A DNA stretch of 11,652 nt from Porphyrobacter sp. (GTDB lineage Bacteria > Pseudomonadota > Alphaproteobacteria > Sphingomonadales > Sphingomonadaceae), in NCBI GenBank assembly GCA_014359685.1, contig JACIYY010000127.1:1-11652 (forward strand), given 5' to 3'. Positions 1 through 8,388 of this stretch are shown here, one piece after another. The stretch's first letter is position 1; each line of letters opens with the position of its first letter. Made by a program: the position numbers and the translations under genes. Below the pieces are notes generated by a model. The model made no database searches, was not told the DNA's origin, and saw only the letters and a program-made list of their open reading frames with translations.

Positions 1-1588
1 CTTCAACTGGATGGAGAATATCCAGCCGTGGTGTGTGTCCCGGCAATTGTGGTGGGGGCACCGGATTCCGGCGTGGTATGGCTTCAACAGGGACGAGACG
101 GGGGTTCCTGTAAGCTGGAAACCCGGTTCCGATCGGCCCAACCCCTCTTTCACAGAGGTACAAGTTCCCTTCGTGGCCGAAACTCTAGACGAAGCTCAGC
201 GGCTAGCTCGAGAATACTATGTCGGTGTGGAGCCCGACGCCCCCTTCGAGATCGTTTCGGACGCAGTTGCTGGATCTAAGAGTCTCGTCGGCGGCTTTAT
301 CCCGCTATGGCAGGACCCCGACGTCCTCGACACCTGGTTCTCGTCCGCTTTGTGGCCCTTCGCCACGCTCGGCTGGCCCGACGCCGACGCGCCGCTGCTC
401 GCCAAGCACTACCCCAACGACCTGCTGATCTCCGGCTTCGACATCCTGTTCTTCTGGGATGCGCGGATGGCGATGATGGGCATGCATCTGATGGGGGAGG
501 TGCCGTGGAAGCGGCTCTATCTCCACGGGCTGGTCCGCGCGGCCGATGGCGCCAAGATGAGCAAGTCCAAGGGCAATGTGGTCGATCCGCTGGGTCTGAT
601 CGATCGCTACGGCGCCGATGCGCTGCGCTTCTTCATGGCGGCGATGGAGAGCCAGGGCCGCGACGTGAAGATGGATGAAAGCCGCGTCGAAGGCTATCGC
701 AACTTCGCCACCAAGCTGTGGAACGCGGCGCGCTTCTGCCAGAGCAACGGCATCGGCGCATCGCCGGACCTCGCGGCTCCCCAAGCGCAGAGCGCGGTCA
801 ATCGCTGGATCATCGGCGAGGTGGTCGAAACCCTCGCCGCCCTCGACAAGGCGATGGCCGAGCTGCGCTTCGATGCGGCGGCCAATGCGATCTACCACTT
901 CGTGTGGGACAGGTTCTGCGACTGGTATCTGGAGCTGATCAAGGGCCAGATCGACGCGGAAACCCGTGCGGTTGCCGGCTGGGTGCTCGACCAGATCCTG
1001 GTGATGCTCCACCCGTTCATGCCCTTCGTCACCGAAGAGCTGTGGCACGCGCAGGGCGAGCGGCCATATGCGCTGATCGTGGCCCGCTGGCCCCAGCCGC
1101 AGGCGCAGGTCGATGCCGCGGCCAAGGCGGAGGTCGAATGGCTGATCGGCCTCACCAGCGCGGTGCGCGCGGCCAGGAACGAGCTGGGGATCGCGCCGGG
1201 CGCAAGGCTGGAGGCCTTCCTTGCGCAGCCCTCTGCCACGGCGCGTGCGGTGATCGGCGGACACAGCGCCGCGATCGAGCGGCTGGCGCGGCTGTCCGCC
1301 GTGCGGTTCGAGGATGCCCCGGCCGGGGCGGCGATGCAGGTGGCGAGCGGGGCCGACCAGTTCGTCCTGCCGCTGGGCGGCGTGATCGACATCGCCGCGG
1401 AGAAGGCCCGGCTGGCCAAGGCGCGCGATGCGGCGGAGAAGGAGGCACAGGCGCTCGCCAGGCGGCTCGGCAATCCGGCCTTCATGGAAAAGGCCAAGCC
1501 GGAGGCGATCGACAAGGCCCGCGCCGACCATGCCCACCATGCGGCGGAGGTCGAACGGCTCGATGCGGCGCTGGCGCGGCTCGGCTAG
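1..1588 (+). CDS. valS: Valyl-tRNA synthetase, C-terminal part (5' end outside window)
   Basis: Class Ia aminoacyl-tRNA synthetase that charges tRNA-Val in the cytoplasm. The frame is open to the left edge (Phe-Asn-Trp precede the first Met at base 11), so that Met is internal and the N-terminal HIGH half is missing. Visible in order are the conserved segment [22 protein letters not shown], the segment [14 protein letters not shown] (about 319-360), the KMSKS ATP loop (554-568, inside [14 protein letters not shown]), the anticodon-binding helical domain (about 690-1130), and an Ala/Lys/Glu-rich C-terminal coiled-coil arm (about 1385-1585) typical of bacterial ValRS. About 528 residues are present; full-length family members are usually 870-950. 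Odd point: before about base 310 roughly a third of codons end in A/T, against about one in ten after it. The stretch between IPAW and DVLDTW also looks atypical. Identity is certain; the origin of the first 300 bases is not. Confidence 0.96.
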   Translation, partial: FNWMENIQPWCVSRQLWWGHRIPAWYGFNRDETGVPVSWKPGSDRPNPSFTEVQVPFVAETLDEAQRLAREYYVGVEPDAPFEIVSDAVAGSKSLVGGFIPLWQDPDVLDTWFSSALWPFATLGWPDADAPLLAKHYPNDLLISGFDILFFWDARMAMMGMHLMGEVPWKRLYLHGLVRAADGAKMSKSKGNVVDPLGLIDRYGADALRFFMAAMESQGRDVKMDESRVEGYRNFATKLWNAARFCQSNGIGASPDLAAPQAQSAVNRWIIGEVVETLAALDKAMAELRFDAAANAIYHFVWDRFCDWYLELIKGQIDAETRAVAGWVLDQILVMLHPFMPFVTEELWHAQGERPYALIVARWPQPQAQVDAAAKAEVEWLIGLTSAVRAARNELGIAPGARLEAFLAQPSATARAVIGGHSAAIERLARLSAVRFEDAPAGAAMQVASGADQFVLPLGGVIDIAAEKARLAKARDAAEKEAQALARRLGNPAFMEKAKPEAIDKARADHAHHAAEVERLDAALARLG

Positions 1589-1599
1589 GCCGCCGTGCC

Positions 1600-2334
1600 A
1601 TGCCGCTGACCCTCGCCACCAAGGCGCCGGGCGAGCCGGAGATCTTCGCCTCGCTCCAGGGCGAAGGGCCGAGCGCGGGCAAGCCGGTCGCCTTCATCCG
1701 CCTGTCGCGCTGCAACCTCGCCTGCCAATGGTGCGATACCGCCTACACCTGGCGCTTCTCCGGAGACGAGCGCCCTCACCGCAATGCCATCACCTTCGCC
1801 CGCGCCGAGAACCAGATCGTCCTGTCGGAAGAGGAGGCCGCTGGCCGCATCGCCGCTCTGGCCAAGCCACGCCTGGTCATCACCGGGGGCGAGCCGCTGC
1901 TGCAGGGCGCGGCGCTGGCGCGGATGCTGGCGCTGCTGCCCGGCATGGCCGTGGAGGTCGAGACCAACGGGACCGTGGCCCCGCACCCGGCGCTCGGCCC
2001 GCTGATCGAGCAGTTCAATGTCAGCCCCAAGCTCGCCCATTCGGGCAATCGGGCCGACCTTGCCTTGCCGCCGGAACGGCTGGCGCAATGGGCGGCAGAG
2101 CCGCGCGCGATCTTCAAGTTCGTGGTCGCACAGCCGGCCGATCTGGACGAGGTGCTGGCGCTGGCGGGCCGCTTCGCCATTTCCCGCGCGCGCATCTGGC
2201 TGATGGCCGAAGGCACCGACAGCGCCACGCTCGCCCGGCGCGAGCGCTGGCTGGCAGAGCTGTGCCTCGCGCACGACCTGGCCCTGTCGCGGCGGCTGCA
2301 TATCGACCTGTATGGCGATACCAGGGGGACCTGA
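1600..2334 (+). CDS. queE: 7-carboxy-7-deazaguanine synthase (radical SAM)
   Basis: Converts 6-carboxy-5,6,7,8-tetrahydropterin to 7-carboxy-7-deazaguanine, the ring-contraction step toward preQ0 and queuosine, using S-adenosylmethionine and a [4Fe-4S] cluster. The 244-residue product has the QueE start signature EIFASLQGEGPSAG (residues 14-27). It then shows the cluster-binding Cys38-x3-Cys42-x2-Cys45 (RCNLACQWCDT), the SAM-binding GGEP at 96-99 (VITGGEPLLQ), and VEVETNGT followed by FNVSPKLAHSG, all family hallmarks. Length is normal for the family. I chose the ATG at 1600 because homology begins there; a longer upstream frame only shadows valS. No strong Shine-Dalgarno is visible. With 11 bases between the valS stop and this start, it is probably co-transcribed with valS. 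The other queuosine genes (queC, queD) are not in the window. Confidence 0.93.
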   Translation: MPLTLATKAPGEPEIFASLQGEGPSAGKPVAFIRLSRCNLACQWCDTAYTWRFSGDERPHRNAITFARAENQIVLSEEEAAGRIAALAKPRLVITGGEPLLQGAALARMLALLPGMAVEVETNGTVAPHPALGPLIEQFNVSPKLAHSGNRADLALPPERLAQWAAEPRAIFKFVVAQPADLDEVLALAGRFAISRARIWLMAEGTDSATLARRERWLAELCLAHDLALSRRLHIDLYGDTRGT

Positions 2335-2497
2335 GCCTCGGCTTCTCGCCAGGGCCAGCGCTGTCTGGCGCAGGCTGCGGGTGGCGGCCGACGGCGCGGC
2401 CAAGATTGCGCTGGACCGGGACCGGCACCGCTCGCTACTTGTCGCCCCACTGGGCCGGCGCAGCGACCAGATCCGCCGCTGAACAAAAGGAATCGGC
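2335..2497 (+). other. Intergenic stretch between queE and gmd remnant, with short open frame and hairpin
   Basis: This 163-base stretch holds no recognised gene. One reading frame is open from inside queE to a TGA at 2480-2482. From a GTG at 2381 it would encode about 33 residues, beginning VAADGAAKIALDRDRHR, with codon use like the surrounding genes; I do not recognise it. It could be the tail of a deleted gene or chance in GC-rich DNA. A perfect 6-bp inverted repeat, CGCCAG (2347-2352) with CTGGCG (2365-2370), could fold just after the queE stop. No T-run follows, so it is a weak terminator candidate. Confidence 0.3.
2487..2492 (+). promoter_or_regulatory. Ribosome binding site of the gmd remnant
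   Basis: AAGGAA lies five bases before the ATG at 2498. It is the strongest Shine-Dalgarno on the plus strand of this window. It fixes the start of the gmd frame and shows that the translation start survived while the reading frame behind it decayed. Confidence 0.7.
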
Positions 2498-3480
2498 ATG
2501 GCCACGGCATCGCGTGACAAGCGGGCGCTGATCACCGGAGTGACCGGACAGGACGGCGCCTATCTTGCCCGCTTGCTGCTGGACAAGGGATACGAGGTTC
2601 ACGGCATCAAGCGCCGCTCCTCCTCCTTCAACACCGGGCGGATCGAGGACATCTATCAGGACCCGCACGACAGCGCCCAGCGCTTCTTCCTGCATTACGG
2701 CGATCTCACCGATGCAACCAACCTGATCCGCCTCGTGCAGAGGTCCAGCCCACCGAAATCTACAACCTCGCCGCGCAGAGCCATGTTGCGGTCAGTTTCG
2801 AAACCCCCGAATACACCGCCAATGCCGACGGCATCGGCACGCTGCGCCTGCTGGAGGCGGGGTCCTCGTGCATCTACCCCAAATTCGCGCCTCAGCCGAT
2901 TCCGGAGGAGGCGCTGCTGACCGGGCCGCTGGAGCCGGCCAACCAATGGTGTGCGATCGCCAAGACCGCCGGCATCAAGCTGTGCCAGGCCTATCGCCGG
3001 CAATATGGCTGCGACTATATCAGCGCCATGCCGACGAACCTGTATGGTCCGGGCGACAGGTACGATCTTGCCGACAGCCATGTGCTCCCCGGCGCTGATC
3101 CGCAACGCCCACGAGGCCAGGCTGGCGGGTGCCCGCAGGATCGAGAGCTGGGGCACCGGAACGCCGCGCCGCGAATTCCTCCACGTCGATGACCTCGCCG
3201 GTGGCTGCGTGTTCCTGCTGAAGCACTATTCGGGCGAGGAGCACGTCAATCTGGGGTCGGGGCAGGACATCGCGATCAGCGACCCGGCCGATCTGGTGTG
3301 CGAGGTGGTCGGCTTCCGCGGGCAGGTGACGAGGGATACCAGCAAGCCCGACGGCCCCCCCCCCGCAAGCTGATGAGCGGCGACAGGATCGCCGCCATGG
3401 GCTGAGCGCCGACGATCGGCCTGCGCGAAGGGATCGCCAGCGCCTATGCCGATTTCCTGACCCGGCACGGGCACAGGGCA
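2498..3480 (+). pseudogene. Decayed gmd::fcl deletion chimera (GDP-L-fucose pathway)
   Basis: Remnant of the two-step pathway from GDP-mannose to GDP-L-fucose. The first part (2498 to about 2859) is the N-terminus of GDP-mannose 4,6-dehydratase: [14 protein letters not shown] with the GxxGxxG NAD(P) loop, then [17 protein letters not shown] and [17 protein letters not shown]. One base is missing at 2740/2741. In the shifted frame it continues [22 protein letters not shown] to GTLRLLEA. At 2859/2860 the frame passes directly into GDP-L-fucose synthase: [63 protein letters not shown]. The Gmd C-terminal two thirds and the Fcl N-terminal third are therefore absent. The fcl part carries an extra C at 3087-3090, a shift at the C tract 3355-3364, and TGA (3403-3405) where Trp is expected before APTIGLREG. 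The catalytic Tyr of the YxxxK motif is Cys (TGT 2950-2952, Lys 2962-2964). No functional protein is expected. The 3' boundary is approximate. Confidence 0.88.
3355..3364 (+). repeat. Run of ten C in the fcl remnant
   Basis: Ten consecutive cytosines replace the expected Gly-Thr-Pro-Arg coding stretch of fcl (SKPDGTPRKL in the family). Relative to that expectation the run is about two bases too long and lacks the single A of the Thr codon, which shifts the frame. It is a slippage-prone tract and could also hide a sequencing error. Confidence 0.8.
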
Positions 3481-3483
3481 CGG

Positions 3484-3701
3484 CCGGCTGACCTCCAGCT
3501 GAGCGGCACCTGGCAAGGCACGGTCGCGCTCGAACGGTCGGTCGATGGCGGCTGACCGCGCTGCCGGCCGATTGCTACGAACCCTATCTGACGCCCACGG
3601 CCTACGCCCTGCGCGAACGCGGCCTGTCGGGCGGGATGGCGGTCGGCTGGCGGCTGACCGCCGCCGGCCGGGCGCTGGCGGAGGCGGAGCGGCGGGGCTG
3701 A
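3484..3701 (+). pseudogene. Frameshifted remnant of a small unknown protein, possibly phage-type beta-sandwich
   Basis: I do not recognise this with certainty. One frame reads LQLSGTWQGTVALERSVDGG and stops at TGA 3553-3555. The next frame then reads LTALPADCYEPYLTPTAYALRER and on through GWRLTAAGRALAEAERRG to TGA 3699-3701. Read together with a one-base repair near 3550, it resembles the pattern GTW-GTV-L-RS-DGG ... YEP ... LR ... SG ... WRL seen in small beta-sandwich proteins of phage and tail-like gene clusters. That resemblance is from memory and weak. No start codon with a ribosome site is visible, because the frame runs straight out of the fcl remnant. A second deletion joint near 3480-3490 is therefore possible. 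It converges with gcvPB, 26 bases away. Confidence 0.3.
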
Positions 3702-3727
3702 CGCATGATCGACGGGAGGCCCGGTGA

Positions 3728-5323
3728 TCAGGCCGCCTCGCCAGCGGCGGCCGCAGCCTCGCCGGGCGGCTCCCGCCACGCCAGCCTCGGCTTGCGGGCG
3801 GCGGCCGTCTCGTCGACCCGCCGGCGCGGCGCCAGCAGCGGCGCCTGGGCCAGCGAGGCATCGCCGGAATTGGCCCGCTCCGCCACCGCGCGCAGCGAGG
3901 CGATGAACTGGTCGAGGCTGGCCTTGCTCTCGGATTCGGTCGGCTCGACCAGCATCGCCCCGTGGACGACGAGCGGGAAATACATCGTCATCGGGTGGAA
4001 CCCCTCGTCGATCAGCGCCTTGGCGGCATCGAGCGTGGTCACCCCCGCAGCGAAGCGATCGTCGCTGAACAGCGCCTCGTGCATGCACGGCCCGCTGGCG
4101 GCGAACGGCGCGTCGAGCACGTCTTCCAGGCTGCGCAGCACGTAATTGGCATTGAGCACCGCGTCGCCCGCCACCTGCCGCAGCCCGTCGGCCCCGTGGC
4201 TGAGAAGATAGGCCAGGGCGCGGGTGAACATCCCCATCTGGCCGTGAAACGCGCTCATCCGCCCGAAGGAGTGCGGGTGCCGATCGCCGACCGTCTCCTC
4301 CTCCACCAGCGTCAGATAGCCATCGGCGTGGCGTTCGGTGAAGGGCAAGGGGCCATAGGGGCTGAGCGCCTCCGACAGCACCACCGGGCCGGAGCCCGGG
4401 CCGCCGCCGCCATGCGGGGTGGAGAAGGTCTTGTGCAGGTTGATGTGCATCGCATCGATGCCGAGATCGCCCGGCCGCACCCGCCCGACGATGGCGTTGA
4501 AGTTGGCCCCGTCGCAATAGACATAGCCGCCCGCCGCGTGCACCGCGTCGGAGATCGCCTTCATGTCCCGCTCGAACAGCCCGCAGGTGTTGGGGTTGGT
4601 GATCATCACCCCCGCCACGTCCGGCCCCAGCCGGGCGGTCAGCGCCGCGAGGTCGACCCGCCCTTGCGCATTGGCGGGGATGCCCTCCACCGCGAAGCCG
4701 GCGAAGGCGGCGGTGGCCGGATTGGTGCCGTGGGCGCTTTCCGGAACCAGGATCACGCGCCGGTTCTCGCCGCGCGCTTCCAGCGCCGCCTTGATGCACA
4801 GGATGCCGCACAGCTCGCCATGGGCGCCGGCCTTGGGGGTCATGGCGACGCCGTGCATCCCGGTCAGCTTGATCAGCCACATCGCCAGCTCGTTGATGAC
4901 TTCGAGCGCGCCCTGCACCGTATCGACCGGCTGCAACGGATGCAGGTCGGCGAAGCCGGGCAGGCGGGCGACCTTCTCGTTGAGGCGCGGATTGTGCTTC
5001 ATCGTGCAGCTGCCGAGCGGGAAGATCCCGCAATCGATGGCGTAATTCTGGCGGCTGAGGCGCGTGTAATGGCGCACCGTCTCCGGCTCCGACAGGCCGG
5101 GCAGGCCGATCGGCGCGCGCCGCTCCAGCCCGCCCAGCCGGTTGGCGGCGCCCGGCTGCGGCGCCGGCAGGTCGACGCCGGTGGTGGCGGTGGTGCCGAT
5201 CTCGAAGATCAGCCGCTCCTCCAGCATCAGGCCGCGATTGCCGCTGACCGTGGCCCCCCCGGCCGCGCCGTCGGGCGCCTCGGGGGTGCCGGGTTTCCAG
5301 CCGCTGCGATTGGGCGCGTTCAT
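3728..5323 (-). CDS. gcvPB: Glycine dehydrogenase (decarboxylating) subunit 2
   Basis: Pyridoxal-phosphate subunit of the split P-protein. With GcvPA it decarboxylates glycine and passes the aminomethyl group to lipoyl-GcvH. The 531-residue product shows [20 protein letters not shown], then [14 protein letters not shown] and the cofactor-site region [15 protein letters not shown]. Lys298 in that motif is the expected Schiff-base lysine, and [19 protein letters not shown] lies just before it. The length fits the family (about 500-530). The C-terminus ends in an Ala/Glu-rich tail ([11 protein letters not shown]) that is probably disordered. The start ATG (5323-5321) overlaps the gcvPA stop in an ATGA, so translation is likely coupled. 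It is the last gene of the gcv operon and converges with the decayed region. A GAGG/CCTC hairpin can be drawn around its stop (3716-3738), but it has a bulge and no T-run. Confidence 0.96.
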   Translation of the reverse strand: MNAPNRSGWKPGTPEAPDGAAGGATVSGNRGLMLEERLIFEIGTTATTGVDLPAPQPGAANRLGGLERRAPIGLPGLSEPETVRHYTRLSRQNYAIDCGIFPLGSCTMKHNPRLNEKVARLPGFADLHPLQPVDTVQGALEVINELAMWLIKLTGMHGVAMTPKAGAHGELCGILCIKAALEARGENRRVILVPESAHGTNPATAAFAGFAVEGIPANAQGRVDLAALTARLGPDVAGVMITNPNTCGLFERDMKAISDAVHAAGGYVYCDGANFNAIVGRVRPGDLGIDAMHINLHKTFSTPHGGGGPGSGPVVLSEALSPYGPLPFTERHADGYLTLVEEETVGDRHPHSFGRMSAFHGQMGMFTRALAYLLSHGADGLRQVAGDAVLNANYVLRSLEDVLDAPFAASGPCMHEALFSDDRFAAGVTTLDAAKALIDEGFHPMTMYFPLVVHGAMLVEPTESESKASLDQFIASLRAVAERANSGDASLAQAPLLAPRRRVDETAAARKPRLAWREPPGEAAAAAGEAA

Positions 5324-6678
5324 GCCAGCACCTCCTTCAGGCCAGCGGCGAGGGCATCGATATCCTCTTCGCTGGCGGTTTCGGTAACCGCCACCAGCAG
5401 GCCGCCGGCCAGATCCGGATGGCCGGGATAGAGGCGCCCCAGCGACACCCCGGCGAGCACGCCGCGGCTGGCCAGCTCGCGCACCGCGACCCGCGCATCG
5501 CCGCTCAGCCGCAGGGCGAATTCGTTGAAGAAGCTGTCATTGACCAGCTCGACACCGGGCACGGCCGCAAGCCGGTCGGCGGCGAGGCAGGCGAGGCGGT
5601 GGTTCTCCGCCGCCAGCGCGCGCAGCCCGGCCTCGCCCAGCAAGGTCATGTGGATCGAAAAGGCCAGCGCGCACAGGCCCGAATTGGTGCAGATATTGCT
5701 GGTCGCCTTCTCCCGCCGGATGTGCTGCTCGCGGGTCGAGAGCGTCAGCACGAAGCTGCGCTGGCCGGCGGCATCGACGGTCTCGCCGCACAGCCGGCCC
5801 GGCATCTGGCGGACGAACTTCTCGCGCGTGGCGAACAGGCCCAGATAGGGACCGCCGAATTGCAGCCCGACGCCCAGCGACTGCCCCTCGCCGACGACGA
5901 TATCCGCCCCCAGCTCGCCGGGGCTGCGGATCGCGCCGAGCGCCACCGGCTCGGTCACCACCGCCACCAGCAGCGCGCCCTTGGCATGGGCCGCCTCGGC
6001 GATGGCGGCAAGGTCGGGCAGGCGGCCGAGGATATCGGGATACTGGACCAGCACGCAGCTCGTCTCCGCATCGATTGCGGCGATCAGCGCCGCCTCGCCG
6101 CAGCCGGGCTCCAGCCGGGGCGGCGCGGAGGTGATCGCATCGCCGGTGAAGCGCGCCATGGTGGTGATGGTGGACACGTAATGCGGGTGCAGCCCGTCGG
6201 CCAGCAGCACCGCGCCGCGCCGGGTGATCCGCCGGGCCATCACCACCGCCTCCCAGCTGGCGGTGGACCCGTCATACATCGAGGCATTGGCCACCTCGCA
6301 GCCCAGCAGCCGCGCGACCTGGCTCTGGAACTCGAACAGCATCTGCAGCGTGCCCTGCGCGATTTCCGGCTGGTAGGGGGTGTACGCGGTCAGGAACTCG
6401 CCGCGCTGGATCAGGTGATCGACGCTGGCCGGGATATGGTGCCGGTAGGCGCCTGCCCCCAGAAAGAACGGCGCATCGGCCGCCGAAAGGTTGCGCGCGG
6501 CAAGCCGCGTCATGTGCCGGTCGACCGCAGCCTCGCCCGCATGGGAGGGCAGCCCCTCGATCGGCGCGTCGAGCCGCGCGGCATCGGGCACGTCGGCGAA
6601 CAGGGCATCGACCGAGGCAACGCCGATCACGTCGAGCATGGCGGCGCGGTCGTCATCGGTCAGGGGCAGGTAACGCAT
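5320..6678 (-). CDS. gcvPA: Glycine dehydrogenase (decarboxylating) subunit 1
   Basis: N-terminal half of the P-protein, encoded separately as in many alphaproteobacteria; it forms the decarboxylating complex with GcvPB. The 452-residue product begins [15 protein letters not shown]. It carries family motifs [13 protein letters not shown] (71-83), [15 protein letters not shown] (98-112), [23 protein letters not shown] (about 116-137, with the ASMYDGSTA stretch at 132-140), and later [18 protein letters not shown]. There is no PLP-binding lysine of the GcvPB type, as expected for this subunit. The length is normal. The ATG at 6678 lies 29 bases after the gcvH stop, with an AGGA (complement of 6691-6694) about 12 bases before it. 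The stop overlaps the gcvPB start by four bases (ATGA). Confidence 0.95.
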   Translation of the reverse strand: MRYLPLTDDDRAAMLDVIGVASVDALFADVPDAARLDAPIEGLPSHAGEAAVDRHMTRLAARNLSAADAPFFLGAGAYRHHIPASVDHLIQRGEFLTAYTPYQPEIAQGTLQMLFEFQSQVARLLGCEVANASMYDGSTASWEAVVMARRITRRGAVLLADGLHPHYVSTITTMARFTGDAITSAPPRLEPGCGEAALIAAIDAETSCVLVQYPDILGRLPDLAAIAEAAHAKGALLVAVVTEPVALGAIRSPGELGADIVVGEGQSLGVGLQFGGPYLGLFATREKFVRQMPGRLCGETVDAAGQRSFVLTLSTREQHIRREKATSNICTNSGLCALAFSIHMTLLGEAGLRALAAENHRLACLAADRLAAVPGVELVNDSFFNEFALRLSGDARVAVRELASRGVLAGVSLGRLYPGHPDLAGGLLVAVTETASEEDIDALAAGLKEVLA

Positions 6679-6707
6679 GGGGGCGGGCAGTCCTGTTGGA
6701 GCGGGCG

Positions 6708-7082
6708 TCAGTCGAGCGAGGCCACGAAGGCGTCATAGGCGGCCTTGTCCATCAGGCCCTCCAGCTCGGCGGGATCGGCGATGGTCAGGCGGAAGAACCA
6801 GCCTTGGCCCTCAGGGTCGGAGTTCACCAGCGCGGGGTCGTCTCCCAGCGCCTCGTTGGCCTGCGTGACCGTGCCCGACACGGGCGAATAGACGTCCGAC
6901 GCCGCCTTCACCGATTCGACTGTGGCAGCCTCGCCACCTTTCACCAGTTCGGTTCCCGTCTCGGGCACTTCGATGAACACCAGGTCGCCCAGCTGGCTCT
7001 GCGCGTAATCGGTGATGCCGATTGTGGCGGTGCCGCCCTCCACATCGATCCACTCGTGTTCCTCGGTGAAATAGCGGGCCAT
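6708..7082 (-). CDS. gcvH: Glycine cleavage system H protein (lipoyl carrier)
   Basis: Small cytoplasmic shuttle protein whose lipoyl arm carries the aminomethyl group from the P-protein to GcvT and is reoxidised by the L-protein. The 124-residue product opens [16 protein letters not shown], has the strand [19 protein letters not shown], and contains the lipoylation site in [17 protein letters not shown], with Lys59 as the modified lysine. It ends with [21 protein letters not shown]. The length and every hallmark match the family. The start ATG shares one base with the gcvT stop (TGATG on the minus strand), which fixes the start and implies coupled translation. Lipoate attachment requires lipoyl synthase/transferase genes that are not in this window. 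Confidence 0.97.
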   Translation of the reverse strand: MARYFTEEHEWIDVEGGTATIGITDYAQSQLGDLVFIEVPETGTELVKGGEAATVESVKAASDVYSPVSGTVTQANEALGDDPALVNSDPEGQGWFFRLTIADPAELEGLMDKAAYDAFVASLD

Positions 7083-8221
7083 CAGGCGCCTCCGTTGCGG
7101 TGATAATGATGGGGGACAAACGGCATCCTGACCACCGTAGCGGGGAGCCGCCGGCCGCGCACCTGCGCCTCCAGCACGGTGCCCTCGGCGGCGTGGTCGC
7201 GCGCGACATAGGCCATGGCGATCGGCTGGCCCAGCGTCGGCGAGAAGCCGCCCGATGTGACCCGCCCGACCTCCTGCTCGCCGCGGAACAGGGCCGAGCC
7301 CTCGCGCGCGGCCATCCGCCCGTCGAGCTTGAGCCCGACCCGGCGCATGGGCGGCTTGTCGGCCAGCAGCGCCACAATCCGCTCTGCGCCCGGAAAACCG
7401 CCGCCGGCCCGGCGCGCCTTGCTGATGGCGAAGGCGAGGCCGGCGCTGACCGGATCGGTCTCGGGGCCGAGATCGTGGCCGTAGAGCGGCAGCCCCGCCT
7501 CCAGCCGCAGCGAATCGCGCGCGCCCAGCCCGATCGGGCGCACCGCGGCCTCGGCGCACAATCGCTCGGCCAGCGCCTGCGCCAGCGCCGCCGGCAGCGA
7601 CAGCTCGAACCCGTCCTCGCCGGTATAGCCGGAGCGGCCGATGCCGATCCGTGCCCCTTCGAAGCGGCGCGCGGTGCTCTGCATGAACGCGATCTCGTCG
7701 CCGACGCCGGGGAGCAGCCGGTCGAGCACCATCGCCGCCTCCGGCCCCTGCAGGGCCAGCAGCGCGTGGTCGGTCAGATGGGCGATGCTCACCCCGGCGG
7801 GCAGGCGCGCCGCGATATAAGCGATGTCATCGTGCTTGGTCGCGCCATTGACCACCAGATAGAACGCCGTGCCCTCCCCGGTGGAGAGGTTGGTGACGAT
7901 CAGGTCGTCGAGAATGCCGCCGTTCTCGTCCAGCAGCAGCGAATAGCGCATTCGCCCCGGCGCCAGCGAGGCGAGATCCGCCGGCAGCAGCGCCTCCAGC
8001 GCCGCCGCCGCCCCCGGCCCGGACACGATCAGCTGGCCCATATGGCTGACATCGAACAGCCCGGCGTGGCTGCGCGTCCACTCATGCTCGGCGATGATCC
8101 CGTCGCGATACTGGATCGGCATCCAATAGCCGGCAAACGGCACCATCCGCGCAGCCCGCGCCCGGTGCCAGGCGTCGAGCGGCAGGGCCTGGGTCTGTTC
8201 AGCGGTGGTGGTCTCGGTCAT
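7082..8221 (-). CDS. gcvT: Glycine cleavage system T protein (aminomethyltransferase)
   Basis: Takes the aminomethyl group from lipoyl-GcvH, releases ammonia and gives 5,10-methylene-tetrahydrofolate. The 379-residue product shows [47 protein letters not shown] (the Asp pair at 105-106 includes the conserved catalytic aspartate), [11 protein letters not shown] and [18 protein letters not shown]. The C-terminal beta-barrel part holds [19 protein letters not shown]. The frame is open upstream to 8392, but homology begins at [20 protein letters not shown] therefore start at the ATG at 8221; only a weak GGA lies about seven bases before it. First gene of the operon, with the gcvH start overlapping its stop. 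Length is normal for the family (about 360-390). Confidence 0.96.
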   Translation of the reverse strand: MTETTTAEQTQALPLDAWHRARAARMVPFAGYWMPIQYRDGIIAEHEWTRSHAGLFDVSHMGQLIVSGPGAAAALEALLPADLASLAPGRMRYSLLLDENGGILDDLIVTNLSTGEGTAFYLVVNGATKHDDIAYIAARLPAGVSIAHLTDHALLALQGPEAAMVLDRLLPGVGDEIAFMQSTARRFEGARIGIGRSGYTGEDGFELSLPAALAQALAERLCAEAAVRPIGLGARDSLRLEAGLPLYGHDLGPETDPVSAGLAFAISKARRAGGGFPGAERIVALLADKPPMRRVGLKLDGRMAAREGSALFRGEQEVGRVTSGGFSPTLGQPIAMAYVARDHAAEGTVLEAQVRGRRLPATVVRMPFVPHHYHRNGGA

Positions 8222-8388
8222 GGCAAGTCCAGGGTCCGCCCGGGTCCGGCACCCAGCCGGATCGCGTGCGGAGGAGTGAATCCACAGGCCGCCCGCGAGC
8301 GCGCCCGATGCCGGGGTGCGGCTAACACCATGGCGTCGCGAGCGAAAGAGCGGCGTCGCAGGCGAAACAGCCGGTCGCCCCGGCCGCG
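8222..8388 (-). promoter_or_regulatory. Leader and presumed promoter region of the gcv operon
   Basis: These 167 bases between the metalloprotease stop and the gcvT start must hold the operon's leader, if it has its own promoter. I see no clear -35/-10 pair. Two small inverted repeats stand out. CCGGC/GCCGG (8246-8250 with 8256-8260) lies 25 bases before the gcvT start. GCCGG/CCGGC (8370-8384, 5-bp stem and 5-base loop) lies right after the metalloprotease stop, followed on the minus strand by a short TGTTT; it is a weak terminator candidate. A direct repeat GGCGTCGC occurs at 8333-8340 and 8352-8359. The glycine riboswitch core sequences are not recognisable here. Confidence 0.4.

Noticed and set aside
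305..1540. 411-codon minus-strand frame opposite valS
   Set aside because: Composition-driven shadow of valS, with no domain and no ribosome site.
3962..6738. Long plus-strand frames opposite gcvPB and gcvPA (3962-5431 and 5419-6738)
   Set aside because: They are shadows of well-conserved glycine dehydrogenase genes and have no family features.
8222..8388. Possible glycine riboswitch upstream of gcvT
   Set aside because: Glycine riboswitches often precede gcv operons, so I looked for the GGAGAGA, CCGAAGG and CTCTCAGG-like core on the minus strand. None is present, and the leader is short. A covariance-model search would settle it.
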